From: Aliihoeflea sp. 40Bstr573
GTDB taxonomy: Bacteria > Pseudomonadota > Alphaproteobacteria > Rhizobiales > Rhizobiaceae
Length of the DNA stretch: 64,000 nt
Assembly: GCF_024105655.1 (NCBI RefSeq)
Contig: NZ_JAAAMH010000011.1
Location: 62,001 to 126,000, forward strand
Direction: 5' to 3'
In this document: positions 37,063 to 46,415 of the stretch, one piece after another
Layout of the letters: every line of letters starts with the position of its first letter
Position numbering within the stretch: position 1 is the stretch's first letter
Made by a program: the position numbers and the translations under genes
Notes under the pieces: model-generated
Seen by the model: only the letters and a program-made list of their open reading frames with translations
What the model was told of the DNA's origin: nothing
The model's database searches: none

Positions 37063-37947
37063 ATGACCGACTGGTCTTTGATCCGTTCCTTCTACGCCGT
37101 TGCCGAGACGGGCAGCCTGTCGGCCGCCGCGCGCCGGCTCGGCATGTCGCAACCCTCCCTCGGCCGGCACATCCAGGCGCTCGAAGCCGAACTCGGCCTC
37201 ACGCTCTTCCAGCGCGGGCCACGCGGCTACGCACCGACCGAGGAGGGAGCCCGGCTCTTCGCCCGCGCATCCGAAATGAACGCCGCCGCCGACGGATTTG
37301 CGCGCCTTGCCACCGGCCGCGCCGAGGCGCTCGCTGGCACCGTGCGCATCAGCGCCAGCGAAATCGTCGCCGCCTATGTGCTGCCGGAAATTCTCGAGCC
37401 GCTGTGTCGATCCGAGCCCGCCATCGAGATCGAGATCGTCGCCTCAAACACGGTCGAAAACCTTCTGCGCCGCGACGCGGACATCGCGGTCCGCATGGTC
37501 GAGCCCTCGCAGCTCGACCTCGTCGCCCGCAAGATCGCGGACCTGCCGCTTTGCGCTTGCGCATCCACGGCCTATCTCGACCGGCGCGGACGCCCCGGAA
37601 ATCCCGAAGATCTGATCGACCACGACCTGGTCGGCTATGATCGCGGCCTCGACCTCATCGCCGGCTTCCGCGGCTTCGGCGTCGAGATCGACCGCCACGC
37701 CTTCGGCGTGCGCACCGACAACCAGATCGTATTCTGGGAGCTGGTGAAGTCCGGGCTCGGCATCGGCTTTGCCCAGCGGGGGCTCGTGCGCCGAACTTGC
37801 GGCGTCGAAATCGTCCTTGCCGGCATGACGCTGCCGGCCCTGCCGATGTGGCTTGCCATGCACCGTGACGTGCGCGCCTCGCCGCGCATCCGCCGCGTGG
37901 CCGAGCACCTGCACGAACACCTGAAGGCCTATGCGATGACTTTCTGA
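37063..37947 (+). CDS. LysR family transcriptional regulator
   Basis: 294 residues. HTH: MTDWSLIRSFYAVAETGSLS (residues 1-20) continuing AAARRLGMSQPSLGRHIQALE. Then comes the LysR effector domain. ATG 37063 is in the 106-bp divergent gap to the epimerase-like gene, its likely target. Its last 19 bases overlap the 3' end of the convergent MFS gene, so the two coding regions share DNA at 37929-37947. Confidence 0.92.
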   Translation: MTDWSLIRSFYAVAETGSLSAAARRLGMSQPSLGRHIQALEAELGLTLFQRGPRGYAPTEEGARLFARASEMNAAADGFARLATGRAEALAGTVRISASEIVAAYVLPEILEPLCRSEPAIEIEIVASNTVENLLRRDADIAVRMVEPSQLDLVARKIADLPLCACASTAYLDRRGRPGNPEDLIDHDLVGYDRGLDLIAGFRGFGVEIDRHAFGVRTDNQIVFWELVKSGLGIGFAQRGLVRRTCGVEIVLAGMTLPALPMWLAMHRDVRASPRIRRVAEHLHEHLKAYAMTF

Positions 37948-39086
37948 CGATCCGCCGTCGCGACGAGCCGCGCAAGCGCGGCAAGCGTGAACAGCACCAG
38001 CGCAAGCGCGACGAAAATCGGCGCGAAGCCTGTTCGCTCGCCGATGAAGCCGATCGCCGACGGCGCGACGAGGATGCCCGAATAACCCATCGTGGTCGCG
38101 ACGCTCATCCCGACGCCCGGCGACAGGCCCGGCTGGTTGCCCGCTGCCGAAAAGGCGATCGGCACGACATTGGCGATGCCGAGACCGGCCAGCGCGAAGA
38201 ACGCGATAGACAGCGAAGCGCCAGGCGACAGGCCGGCGCCAACCAGCCCGAGCCCCGCGATCAGGCACGAGACCCGCATCGTCGTGACCGCCCCGAACCG
38301 GTTTCGGATGGCGTCGCCCGAAAAGCGCATCAAGGCCATCGCGCCGGAAAATCCGGCAAAGGCGAGGCTCGCCGTGGCGACGGACGAGCCAAGTTCGCGC
38401 TGCAGGTAGAGCGCGGCCCAGTCCAGCACCGCCCCCTCGGGGATCATGCCGAACAACGCCGCCAGCCCGAGCAGATAGGGCAGCGGCGTCAGCGGCCAGC
38501 GTGTCGCTGGCTTTTCGGCATGCGCGGCCGGCCGGTCGTGCAAGGACCACGCCAGCATCGCGACGACGACCGCCGCTGATATGGCGGCGACGACGACCGC
38601 CTGCGCCAATGCGCCATGCGCCTGAAGCAGCGCGCCGCCCGCCGCCGCGCCGGCAAAGCCGCCAAGGCTCCAGAAGCCGTGCGAAGACGACATGATCGCG
38701 CGGTCCAGTTTGCGCTCCACCGCGACGGCATTGGCATTCATCGCCACATCCATGCCGCCGGTGATCGCGCCGAAGCAGAACATCGCCAAACCCGCGCTGG
38801 CAAAGCCGGGAGCGAGGACCACGGCGGGAAGCGCAAACGGCAGGAGGACGGCAAATCCGGCCAACGGCCGCTGGGATCCGTGCCGCGCGATCAACCCGCC
38901 GCACCACGGCATCGCGACCAGAGCGCCAAGGCCGAAGACGAGAATCAAGAGGCCGAGCCGGCTTTCCGTCACCTCCAGCCGCTCCATGAGCGCCGGGATT
39001 TGCGGTGCCCATGCGCCAATGACGAGCCCATTGGCCAGGAAGGCGAGCGCGACGGCAATACGGATTCGAGGAAATCCCGGATTCAC
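37929..39086 (-). CDS. MFS transporter
   Basis: 385 residues with about 12 membrane helices. The start is GTG at 39086, preceded by GGGAG at good spacing. Features include GLLILVFGLGALVAMPWCGGLIARHGSQR between helices 2 and 3 (residues ~44-72) and MDVAMNANAVAVERKLDRAIMSSSHGFWSLGG, which resembles the YbjJ/fucose-permease-like sugar or drug MFS branch. Substrate not known. It overlaps the 3' end of the LysR gene by 19 bp and is divergent from the SH3-protein gene. Confidence 0.88.
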   Translation of the reverse strand: MNPGFPRIRIAVALAFLANGLVIGAWAPQIPALMERLEVTESRLGLLILVFGLGALVAMPWCGGLIARHGSQRPLAGFAVLLPFALPAVVLAPGFASAGLAMFCFGAITGGMDVAMNANAVAVERKLDRAIMSSSHGFWSLGGFAGAAAGGALLQAHGALAQAVVVAAISAAVVVAMLAWSLHDRPAAHAEKPATRWPLTPLPYLLGLAALFGMIPEGAVLDWAALYLQRELGSSVATASLAFAGFSGAMALMRFSGDAIRNRFGAVTTMRVSCLIAGLGLVGAGLSPGASLSIAFFALAGLGIANVVPIAFSAAGNQPGLSPGVGMSVATTMGYSGILVAPSAIGFIGERTGFAPIFVALALVLFTLAALARLVATADRQKVIA

Positions 39087-39131
39087 GTTTCGTTACTCCC
39101 TGCAATATGCAATTTGGTCTAAATGGCCAAT

Positions 39132-39145
39132 TTAAATCGATTTAA
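39132..39145. promoter_or_regulatory. 14-bp palindrome TTAAATCGATTTAA upstream of the MFS gene
   Basis: A perfect uninterrupted palindrome in the AT-rich 268-bp gap between the divergent MFS (starts 39086) and SH3-protein (starts 39355) genes. It is 46 bases from the MFS start, a typical operator position. The regulator is unknown. Confidence 0.45.
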
Positions 39146-39354
39146 TATCGGTTGTACAAATAATTTCGTTGCGTGACAAGTCCGCCACAGCCTCCGGAAG
39201 CTTAACGCGTGATTAACTCGGGCTCATCAGCGCCACAATCGATGGTATGGTCGCGCGAAGAGGGATTCACGAATTTCGCTTCGCGCCCCGTCTCTGCCCG
39301 CTTTTTGCCGGGCAGTGCCACGCCGCGCCAAGCACAAACAGCCAGGGTGAAGGC

Positions 39355-40194
39355 ATGTCTACAGACAATCCGCGTCGACGCATCGACTGGAATGGCGAGG
39401 GACTGGACCAGGGAGCGGCTCCGGTTCTGAAATCACGCAGCCTCCTGCGCAAGGCTTCCGTGCCGGCCGCGATCGGTCTCGCCGGACTTGCGCTCGTCGG
39501 CGCGCTCGCCGCAGGCCCGCTCATTCGCAGCATGGCCAGTTCCGACACCGCCACGAACGCCCTCGTCGCCGAGACGGTCGACACCGCCGCCCTCGCCCAG
39601 CCCGAACCTGCCGAAGAAACCGCAATCGCCGACGCACCGGCACTCGCTGCCGCCGAACCGGCCCGCACGGCGGCCCCCGAGCCCACTGCGACAACCCAGT
39701 CCAAAATCTCCGCGCCGACGCAATCGGCCGGCCTCGCTGCGGACGATCCGCGCTGGAGCGCCGAGGCGCTGTCGGTCGACGAAGACAAACTGACTGCGCT
39801 CAAGCAGGCCGTCGACGAAACCGTGGCCGCTGCCGAGATCGCCGGCGCCATGGGCAACATCGAAGGGCTGACGACTTCGGGCATTCCGGCCACCGCCGCC
39901 GGCTTTGCCCCCTCGCGCCCCGCATCGCCGGCTTCCGAGCGCAGCGCGTTCGATGCCGCCCTCGTCACCGAGGACGAGAAGGTCGAAGCCGAGCCCGTTG
40001 TCGCGTCGTCCAATCTCAGCCCCGCCAAGGCCACGCAGTACGTGAACATGCGCGCGGCTCCGGAGGATGGCGCCGCCGTTCTGACCGTCGTGCCCGCCAA
40101 CGCGTCGATTGAGGCGGAGACCGATTGCCGCTGGTGCGAAGTCAGCTACAAGGGCCAGAAGGGCTACATCTTCCAGTCCTTCATCACCCGCTGA
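39355..40194 (+). CDS. Membrane-anchored SH3-domain protein
   Basis: 279 residues. A cytosolic N-terminus (1-30) is followed by one membrane helix (about 36-54, SVPAAIGLAGLALVGALAAG), a long Ala/Pro/Glu-rich linker (about 60-220), and a C-terminal bacterial SH3 domain (about 225-279) with YVNMRAAPEDGAAVLTVVP, a cysteine pair in TDCRWCEVSY and GYIFQSFITR. SH3b domains of this type sit in the periplasm and bind peptidoglycan or proteins. ATG 39355 follows AGGGTGAAGGC. A terminator follows. The precise role is unknown. Confidence 0.85.
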   Translation: MSTDNPRRRIDWNGEGLDQGAAPVLKSRSLLRKASVPAAIGLAGLALVGALAAGPLIRSMASSDTATNALVAETVDTAALAQPEPAEETAIADAPALAAAEPARTAAPEPTATTQSKISAPTQSAGLAADDPRWSAEALSVDEDKLTALKQAVDETVAAAEIAGAMGNIEGLTTSGIPATAAGFAPSRPASPASERSAFDAALVTEDEKVEAEPVVASSNLSPAKATQYVNMRAAPEDGAAVLTVVPANASIEAETDCRWCEVSYKGQKGYIFQSFITR

Positions 40195-40216
40195 TCGGCA
40201 TCGCCGGAATTTGAGC

Positions 40217-40244
40217 AAGGCCCGGCTTCGACCGGGCCTTTTCC
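40217..40244. terminator. Terminator between SH3-protein gene and pyc
   Basis: AAGGCCCGG (40217-40225) / CCGGGCCTT (40232-40240) with a 6-base loop, then TTCC. It lies between two convergent genes and ends 4 bases before the pyc stop. Confidence 0.8.
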
Positions 40245-40247
40245 ATT

Positions 40248-43200
40248 TCAGCCGGCGTAGACGACCAGGAGGTCCTTGGCGTCGATCTGGTCGCCGGCGC
40301 GCACCAGAACCTCTGCAATCTCGCCGTCGCGCTCGGCATGGAGCGCGGTTTCCATCTTCATCGCCTCGATCGAAAGCAGCACGTCGCCGGCCGACACCTT
40401 CTGCCCGGCGGAAACGGCGAGCGTCGAGACCACCCCCGGCATCGGCGCGCCGACATGGGCTCCGTTGCCCGCTTCCGCCTTGGCCCGCGCCTTCGCGCCG
40501 CCCGCCCCATGCGTTCGGTTTGGAACTTTCACGCGCCGCGGCTGGCCATTGAGTTCGAAGAACACGGTCACCATGCCCTTCTCATCGGTCTCGCCGATCG
40601 CAAGGCAGCGGATCACGAGCGTCTTGCCGCGCTCGATCTCGACGAAGATCTCGTCCTCCTGTTCCATGCCGTAAAAATAGACCGGCGTCGGCAGTGTCGA
40701 GACGGGACCGTATTCGTCCTGCGCGGCGGCGAAGTCCGAGAACACTTTCGGATACATCAGCCAGGATGCGAACTCGAAATCGGAAAGTGCGCGCTCCAGC
40801 TTCTCCTCGATGCTCTTGCGATCCGCGTCGAGATCGGCCGGCGCAAGCAGCGAACCGGGGCGAACGGTGATCGGCTTCTCGCCCTTCAGTGCCTTCTTCT
40901 GCAGGCCCACCGGCCAGCCCTTCGGCGGCTGGCCGAGATCGCCTTTCAGCATGGAGACGACGGAGTCGGGAAAGGAGATGTCCTTGCCCGGATTCTCGAC
41001 ATCTTCCACCGTCAGATCCTGGCTGACCATCATCAGCGCCATGTCGCCGACGACCTTCGACGACGGCGTCACCTTGACGATGTCGCCGAACATCAGATTG
41101 GCGTCGTGATAGGCCTGCGCGACGTCGTGCCAGCGGGATTCCAGCCCCAGCGAACGCGCCTGCTCCTTCAGGTTGGTGAATTGTCCGCCCGGCATCTCGT
41201 GCAGATAGACCTCCGAGGCCGGCCCTTTCAGGTCGCTCTCGAACGCGGCGTACTGGTTGCGCACCGCCTCCCAGTAGAGCGAAATCTTCCGGATCCATTC
41301 GGGGTCGAGCCCGGGGTCGCGTGCATCGCCCTTCAGCGCCTCCACGATCGAGCCGAGGCAGGGCTGCGAAGTGTTGCCCGAAAGCGCATCCATTGCCGCG
41401 TCGATCACGTCCACGCCACCTTCCACCGCCGCCAGCACGGTCGCCGCCGCGATGCCGGACGTATCATGCGTATGGAAATGGAGCGGCAGGTCCGTTTCCT
41501 CGCGCAGCGTGCGGAACAGCATCTTCGCCGCCGCCGGCTTCAGCAGCCCCGCCATGTCCTTGATGGCGATGATATGTGCGCCGGCCGCCTCCAGTTCGCG
41601 CGCGAGCCCGACATAGTATTTGAGGTCGTACTTGGCCCGGTCGGGGTCGTTGATGTCGCCGGTGTAGCAGATCGCCGCTTCGCAAAGCCGCCCCTCCTCG
41701 CGCACCGCGTCCATCGAGACACGCATGTTCTCCACCCAGTTGAGGCAGTCGAAGACGCGGAAGAGGTCGATGCCCCCGGCCGCTGCCTGCCGCACGAAAT
41801 AGCGCACCACATTGTCGGGATAGTTCGTGTAGCCGACGCCATTCGCCCCGCGCAGCAGCATCTGCAAGAGGATGTTCGGCGCCCCCTCGCGCACCTTGGC
41901 GAGCCGCTCCCACGGGTCCTCCGTGAGGAACCGCATCGCGACGTCGAACGTCGCCCCGCCCCAGCATTCGAGCGACAGAAGCTGCGGCAGCGCCCGCGCA
42001 TAGGTGCCGGCGATCGCCGCGATGTCGTGCGTGCGCATGCGTGTGGCAAGCAGCGACTGGTGACCGTCGCGCATCGTCGTGTCGGTCACGAGCACCTTCT
42101 TCTCGGCCCGCATCCATTTCGCAAAGGCTTCCGGCCCGTCCGCGTCGAGCCGCTGCTTGGTCCCGTCGGGCACCGCGCCGCCGACGAACGGCACCTTCGG
42201 CTTCAGCGCATCCGCCTTCGGCTTCGGCCGTCCGCGCGCCTCGGGGTGCCCGTTCACCGAAACATCGGCGAGATAGTTCAAGAGCTTCGTCGCCCGGTCC
42301 TGCCGCTTCACCGCCGTGAAGAGCTCGGGCGTCGTGTCGATGAACTTGGTCGTATAGGAATTGTCGCGGAAACTTGGGTGCCCGATGATCGCCTCGAGAA
42401 AGGTCAGGTTGGTCGCCACGCCGCGAATGCGAAACTCCCGCAGTGCCCGGTCCATTCTCAGAATCGTCTCGTCGGCAGACGGCGACCACGCCGTCACCTT
42501 CTCCAGAAGCGGATCGTAGAACCGCGTGATGACCGCGCCCGAATAGGCCGTGCCTCCGTCGAGCCGGATTCCGAAGCCCGTCGCGCCGCGATAGGCGGTG
42601 ATCCGGCCATAGTCGGGGATGAAATTCTGCTCCGGGTCCTCGGTCGTGATCCGGCATTGCAGCGCGTGGCCGTTCAGCCAAATCCTGTCCTGCGCCGGCA
42701 CGCCCGACTCAGCCGTGCCGATCGCCGCCCCTTCAAGGATGCGAATCTGCGCCTTGACGATGTCGATCCCGGTCACCTCCTCGGTCACCGTATGTTCGAC
42801 CTGGATGCGCGGATTGACCTCGATGAAGTAGAACTTCCCCGTATCGGCATCCGTCAGGAATTCGACCGTGCCCGCGCCGACATAATCCGTGGCCTTGGCG
42901 ATCTTCAGGGCATGGGCGCACAATTCCGCCCGCTGCTGCGCGTCGAGATAGGGCGCGGGCGCGCGCTCCACGACCTTCTGGTTGCGCCGCTGGATCGAGC
43001 AGTCGCGCTCGAAAAGGTGGACGGCATTGCCATGGGTGTCGCCCAGCACCTGCACCTCGACATGGCGCGCGCGTTCGACCAGTTTTTCCAGATAGACCTC
43101 GTCCTTGCCGAAGGCGGCCTTGGCCTCCCGCTTGGCCTCCGTCACCTCGCGGGCGAGGTCGGCCTCGGCGCGGATCGCGCGCATCCCCCGCCCGCCACCG

Positions 43201-43709
43201 CCCCACGAGGCCTTCAGCATCACCGGGTAGCCGATCTCGGCAGCCATCGTCTTCACCGCATCCATGTCGTCCGGCAGCGGCTCGGTCGCCGGCACCACCG
43301 GCACGCCCACTTCGATGGCGAGGTTGCGCGCTGCGACCTTGTTGCCGAGCCGGCGCATCGTCTCAGGCGTTGGCCCGATGAACACGATGCCGTTTTCCGC
43401 ACAGGCCTCCGCGAATTCCGGGCTTTCCGACAAAAGTCCGTAGCCCGGATGGATCGCATCCGCCCCGGAGAGCTTCGCCACCCGGATCACCTCGTCGATC
43501 GACAGATAGCTTTCGATCGGCCCCAGATCCTTCGCCAGATGCGCGCCGCGCCCGACCTGATAGCTCTCGTCCGCCTTGAAGCGATGCAGCGAATACTTGT
43601 CCTCCTCCGCCCAGATCGCGACGGTCTTGATGCCGAGTTCGTTGGCCGCGCGGAACACGCGGATCGCGATTTCGGATCGGTTGGCGACGAGGATTTTCTG
43701 GATCTGCAA
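40248..43709 (-). CDS. pyc: Pyruvate carboxylase
   Basis: 1153 residues, the normal length for single-chain pyruvate carboxylase. Biotin carboxylase domain: residues ~1-455 with ILVANRSEIAIRVFRAANEL at the start, GGGGRGM and FIEVNPRIQVEHTVTEE. Carboxyltransferase domain: ~535-1000 with TTMRDGHQSLLATRMR and HFHTHDTSG. Biotin carrier domain: C-terminal with EAMKMET, biotinyl Lys1118. It makes oxaloacetate from pyruvate and bicarbonate. The start is a TTG at 43709, preceded by GGAGGG and giving MQIQKILVANR. No ATG or GTG begins the conserved domain, and the 62-residue in-frame extension has no family resemblance. It is divergent from the ggt-like gene. Confidence 0.96.
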   Translation of the reverse strand: MQIQKILVANRSEIAIRVFRAANELGIKTVAIWAEEDKYSLHRFKADESYQVGRGAHLAKDLGPIESYLSIDEVIRVAKLSGADAIHPGYGLLSESPEFAEACAENGIVFIGPTPETMRRLGNKVAARNLAIEVGVPVVPATEPLPDDMDAVKTMAAEIGYPVMLKASWGGGGRGMRAIRAEADLAREVTEAKREAKAAFGKDEVYLEKLVERARHVEVQVLGDTHGNAVHLFERDCSIQRRNQKVVERAPAPYLDAQQRAELCAHALKIAKATDYVGAGTVEFLTDADTGKFYFIEVNPRIQVEHTVTEEVTGIDIVKAQIRILEGAAIGTAESGVPAQDRIWLNGHALQCRITTEDPEQNFIPDYGRITAYRGATGFGIRLDGGTAYSGAVITRFYDPLLEKVTAWSPSADETILRMDRALREFRIRGVATNLTFLEAIIGHPSFRDNSYTTKFIDTTPELFTAVKRQDRATKLLNYLADVSVNGHPEARGRPKPKADALKPKVPFVGGAVPDGTKQRLDADGPEAFAKWMRAEKKVLVTDTTMRDGHQSLLATRMRTHDIAAIAGTYARALPQLLSLECWGGATFDVAMRFLTEDPWERLAKVREGAPNILLQMLLRGANGVGYTNYPDNVVRYFVRQAAAGGIDLFRVFDCLNWVENMRVSMDAVREEGRLCEAAICYTGDINDPDRAKYDLKYYVGLARELEAAGAHIIAIKDMAGLLKPAAAKMLFRTLREETDLPLHFHTHDTSGIAAATVLAAVEGGVDVIDAAMDALSGNTSQPCLGSIVEALKGDARDPGLDPEWIRKISLYWEAVRNQYAAFESDLKGPASEVYLHEMPGGQFTNLKEQARSLGLESRWHDVAQAYHDANLMFGDIVKVTPSSKVVGDMALMMVSQDLTVEDVENPGKDISFPDSVVSMLKGDLGQPPKGWPVGLQKKALKGEKPITVRPGSLLAPADLDADRKSIEEKLERALSDFEFASWLMYPKVFSDFAAAQDEYGPVSTLPTPVYFYGMEQEDEIFVEIERGKTLVIRCLAIGETDEKGMVTVFFELNGQPRRVKVPNRTHGAGGAKARAKAEAGNGAHVGAPMPGVVSTLAVSAGQKVSAGDVLLSIEAMKMETALHAERDGEIAEVLVRAGDQIDAKDLLVVYAG

Positions 43710-43887
43710 GGAAGGCCCTCCAGCTTGCGTGGGGCCGCATGGTGCAGCGCAACCACCAGCGGACGCAAGGTCAAAACATTGAAAGCTCCCCTTGGCGCAG
43801 GGCGCCATTGATCTTGCCGAACTGAACATGCGAACTATTACCCGACCGGCCTCGGGACCATCGGGCCGAAATGGGAGAGACAAACGC

Positions 43888-45477
43888 ATGCGCAATTTCG
43901 ACCTGCCCGGCCGCTCGGCCGTCTATGCCGACAACGGCATGGCCGCGACATCGCACCCGCTCGCCACCATGACCGCGCTCTCGGTGCTCCGGTCGGGCGG
44001 AAATGCCGTCGATGCGGCCATCGCCGCCTGCGCGACGCTCTGCGTGGTCGAACCGCACATGACCGGCATCGGCGGCGACTGCTTCGTCATCCTCGCCGAA
44101 CCCGACGGAAAGATTCACGGCCTGAACGGGTCCGGCCGCGCGCCGATGGCGGCCGATCCGGAATGGTTTCGCGAAAAGGGCCTCAACGCGATGCCCGAGC
44201 ACGGCGCTCTGCCGATCACAGTTCCCGGCGCCATCGATGCCTGGGAAAAGCTCGCGAACCGCTTCGGCAGAAAGGGCTTCGACGAACTCTTCACCGATGC
44301 CATCCGCTACGGGGAAGAGGGCTACGCCGTTCATGGACGCGTCGCCCTCGACTGGCCGAAGGCCGTCGACCTCCTGTCAAGGGATGCCGGCGGTGCAAAG
44401 CACTATCTCGTCGATGGCAAGGCCCCGCCGGTCGGCTCGCGCCACGCGGCGCCCGCGCTCGCCAGGACCTTCCGCGCGATAGCGAAGGACGGTTCGAAGG
44501 CCTTCTACCAGGGCGAAATCGGCGCCGAGATCGCCGCCACGGTCAAGTCGCTCGGTGGCCTCTTGACCGAGTCCGACCTCGCCGCCGTCTCGGCGGATTG
44601 GGTCGACACGATCGCGACGCGCTACGGCGACTACGACGTCCACGAGATCCCGCCCAACGGCCAGGGCATCACGGCTTTGATCCTGTTGCGCCTGATGGCA
44701 AAGCTCGGCGCCGGCCGCCTCGCGCCGGATTCGGCCGATCGCGTCCACATGGAAATCGAGGCCGCGCGTATCGCCTATTCGGTCCGCGACCACCTGGTCG
44801 CCGATCCGAACACCATGACCGTGACGCCGGCCGAACTCCTGTCGGACGCCTATATCGACGCGCTCGCCTCGCGCATTGACATGGCCCGCCGCAACGACGA
44901 CATCGCACCGCCGCAAATGCCGTCCTCGGACACCGTCTATCTGACGGTCGTCGACCGCGACCGCCGCGCCGTCTCCTTCATCAACTCGACCTATCACGGC
45001 TTCGGCTCGAAGGTCGTGACGGAGAAATCCGGCATAACCCTCCAGAACCGCGGCGCCGGCTTCTCGCTCGCCGCCGGCCATCCCAACGAGATCGGCCCCG
45101 GCAAGCGGCCGATGCACACCATCATCCCGGCCATGGCGACGCGGGGCGGCAAGGCGGCGATCTCCTTCGGCGTCATGGGCGGCGACTACCAGCCCATGGG
45201 CCACGCCCATGTTCTCTCCAACATCGCCGACCACAGCATGGACCCGCAGGCCGCCATCGACCACCCCCGCATCTTCTGGGAAGATACCGGCGAAATCCTC
45301 AACGCCGAAACCGGCATCGGCCCCGACATCCGCGCCGAACTCGAACGCCGTGGTCACCGTGTCCAGAACGCCCCGGCCCCCCATGGCGGCGGCCAGGCGA
45401 TCGTCATCGACGAAAAATCCGGCTTCCTCATCGCCGGTTCCGACCCCCGCAAGGACGGTTGCGCAATGGGTTGGTAG
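43888..45477 (+). CDS. Gamma-glutamyltransferase family Ntn-hydrolase
   Basis: 529 residues, expected to self-cleave before Thr349 in SSDTVYLTVVDRD, the catalytic N-terminal nucleophile. Other family features: SGGNAVDAAIAACATLCVVEPHMTGIGGDCF, NGSGRAP, and GKRPMHTIIPAM followed by FGVMGGDYQPMGHAH. It hydrolyses or transfers gamma-glutamyl or related amide groups. No signal peptide is seen, so it is cytoplasmic, unlike periplasmic GGT of E. coli. Cytosolic members include enzymes acting on other amides (for example oxamate amidohydrolase-like). ATG 43888 follows GGGAGAG; a longer frame from 43792 lacks such a site. Confidence 0.9.
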   Translation: MRNFDLPGRSAVYADNGMAATSHPLATMTALSVLRSGGNAVDAAIAACATLCVVEPHMTGIGGDCFVILAEPDGKIHGLNGSGRAPMAADPEWFREKGLNAMPEHGALPITVPGAIDAWEKLANRFGRKGFDELFTDAIRYGEEGYAVHGRVALDWPKAVDLLSRDAGGAKHYLVDGKAPPVGSRHAAPALARTFRAIAKDGSKAFYQGEIGAEIAATVKSLGGLLTESDLAAVSADWVDTIATRYGDYDVHEIPPNGQGITALILLRLMAKLGAGRLAPDSADRVHMEIEAARIAYSVRDHLVADPNTMTVTPAELLSDAYIDALASRIDMARRNDDIAPPQMPSSDTVYLTVVDRDRRAVSFINSTYHGFGSKVVTEKSGITLQNRGAGFSLAAGHPNEIGPGKRPMHTIIPAMATRGGKAAISFGVMGGDYQPMGHAHVLSNIADHSMDPQAAIDHPRIFWEDTGEILNAETGIGPDIRAELERRGHRVQNAPAPHGGGQAIVIDEKSGFLIAGSDPRKDGCAMGW

Positions 45478-45516
45478 GTCTGCGGCGCGGGATGGTCGGC
45501 ACCGGTTTTGGTGAAG

Positions 45517-45664
45517 GCGACCCCCACCCTTTATCCCTCCCCACAAGGGGGAGGGAGTTCGTCAGCGTCGTTTTTTTCCTGTCAATGCAAGTGCCAAGCG
45601 GAAGGCTGAGCGCAACGAAGACGCCCTCCCTCCCCCTTGTGGGGAGGGATAAAGGGTGGGGGTC
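45517..45664. repeat. Inverted pair of dispersed CCCTCCCCCTTGTGGGGAGGG-type repeats, copies B and C
   Basis: Copy B (45517-45562) reads GACCCCCACCCTTTATCCC then TCCCCACAAGGGGGAGGG. Copy C (45618-45664) is its reverse complement over ~37 bases, ending TAAAGGGTGGGGGTC. With a 55-bp centre they make a ~148-bp imperfect palindrome filling most of the tail-to-tail gap between the ggt-like gene and phaR. Confidence 0.88.
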
Positions 45665-45729
45665 AATTCAGAAAAAAAGCCGGCTCCGCGATCGACAATT
45701 CAGCGCCCAGAAGCGCCGACGCGCCGAAC

Positions 45730-46338
45730 CTACCGCCCCATCTGATCCAGCTTGCGCTGCATCGCGGCGATCTGTTCCTTCAGTTCGGAAAGATCGTCGC
45801 CCTTCGCCGCTTCGGGCTCGTCCTCGCCCTTCGCCGCCTCGCCCCCAGCCGCGCCGTGCATCGGAAAGGGCGTGAACATGCGCATCGCGTTCTGGAACAT
45901 CTCGGCATTGCGCCGGGCCTGGTCTTCCATCGCCTTCAGCGGCGCGGCCATCGGCATCATGCCCATGGGCGTCTTCCCCATCGCATCCTTCATTTGCTGG
46001 CGAAAGCGCTCCTGCTCCTTGGCGAAGGCCACCATCGACTGCTCGAGGAAGCTTGGCACCACCATCTGCATCTGGTCGCCGTAAAAGGCGATGAGCTGGC
46101 GCAGGAACGGGATCGGCAGCATGTTCTGGCCGTCGCGGTTTTCCAGCTCGAAGATGATCTGCGTCAGCACCGAATGCGTGATGTCGTCGCCGGACTTGGC
46201 GTCCTGCACCGTGAAATCCTCGCCGCGCTTGACCATCTCGGCCAGGTCTTCCAGCGTCACATATGTGCTCGTGCCCGTATTGTAGAGACGGCGGTTTGCG
46301 TATTTCTTGATGGCCACCGGATCGGTCTTTGCGGGCAT
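45730..46338 (-). CDS. phaR: Polyhydroxyalkanoate synthesis repressor
   Basis: 202 residues. The N-terminal PHB/PHA accumulation regulator DNA-binding domain (IKKYANRRLYNTGTSTYVTL, continuing EDLAEMVKRGEDFTVQDAKSGDDIT) and a PHB_acc domain with QMQMVVPSFLEQSM are clear. The C-terminus is acidic with a short coiled coil (ELKEQIAAMQRKLDQMG). PhaR binds PHB granules and DNA and represses phasin and pha genes until granules form. Start 46338 follows GGGAGCC. It is divergent from phaA; the shared 216-bp gap contains repeated palindromes that could be its operator. The preceding gene-free stretch holds a repeat pair. Confidence 0.95.
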   Translation of the reverse strand: MPAKTDPVAIKKYANRRLYNTGTSTYVTLEDLAEMVKRGEDFTVQDAKSGDDITHSVLTQIIFELENRDGQNMLPIPFLRQLIAFYGDQMQMVVPSFLEQSMVAFAKEQERFRQQMKDAMGKTPMGMMPMAAPLKAMEDQARRNAEMFQNAMRMFTPFPMHGAAGGEAAKGEDEPEAAKGDDLSELKEQIAAMQRKLDQMGR

Positions 46339-46415
46339 GTAGCTGGCTCCCAGTGATTTAACCGACTGTTTCCGCTCGGCAAGCTTTGAGGATATGCGCA
46401 AAAGGCGGGCAATTG

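Noticed and set aside
40338-43811. A continuous ~1150-residue reading frame on the plus strand across pyc
   Set aside because: It is exactly antisense to pyruvate carboxylase, is rich in Arg, His and Leu typical of GC-rich shadow frames, and shows no domain.
45517-45664. Inverted repeats considered as ends of an insertion sequence
   Set aside because: Only 55 bp lie between them and there is no transposase or target duplication that I can see.
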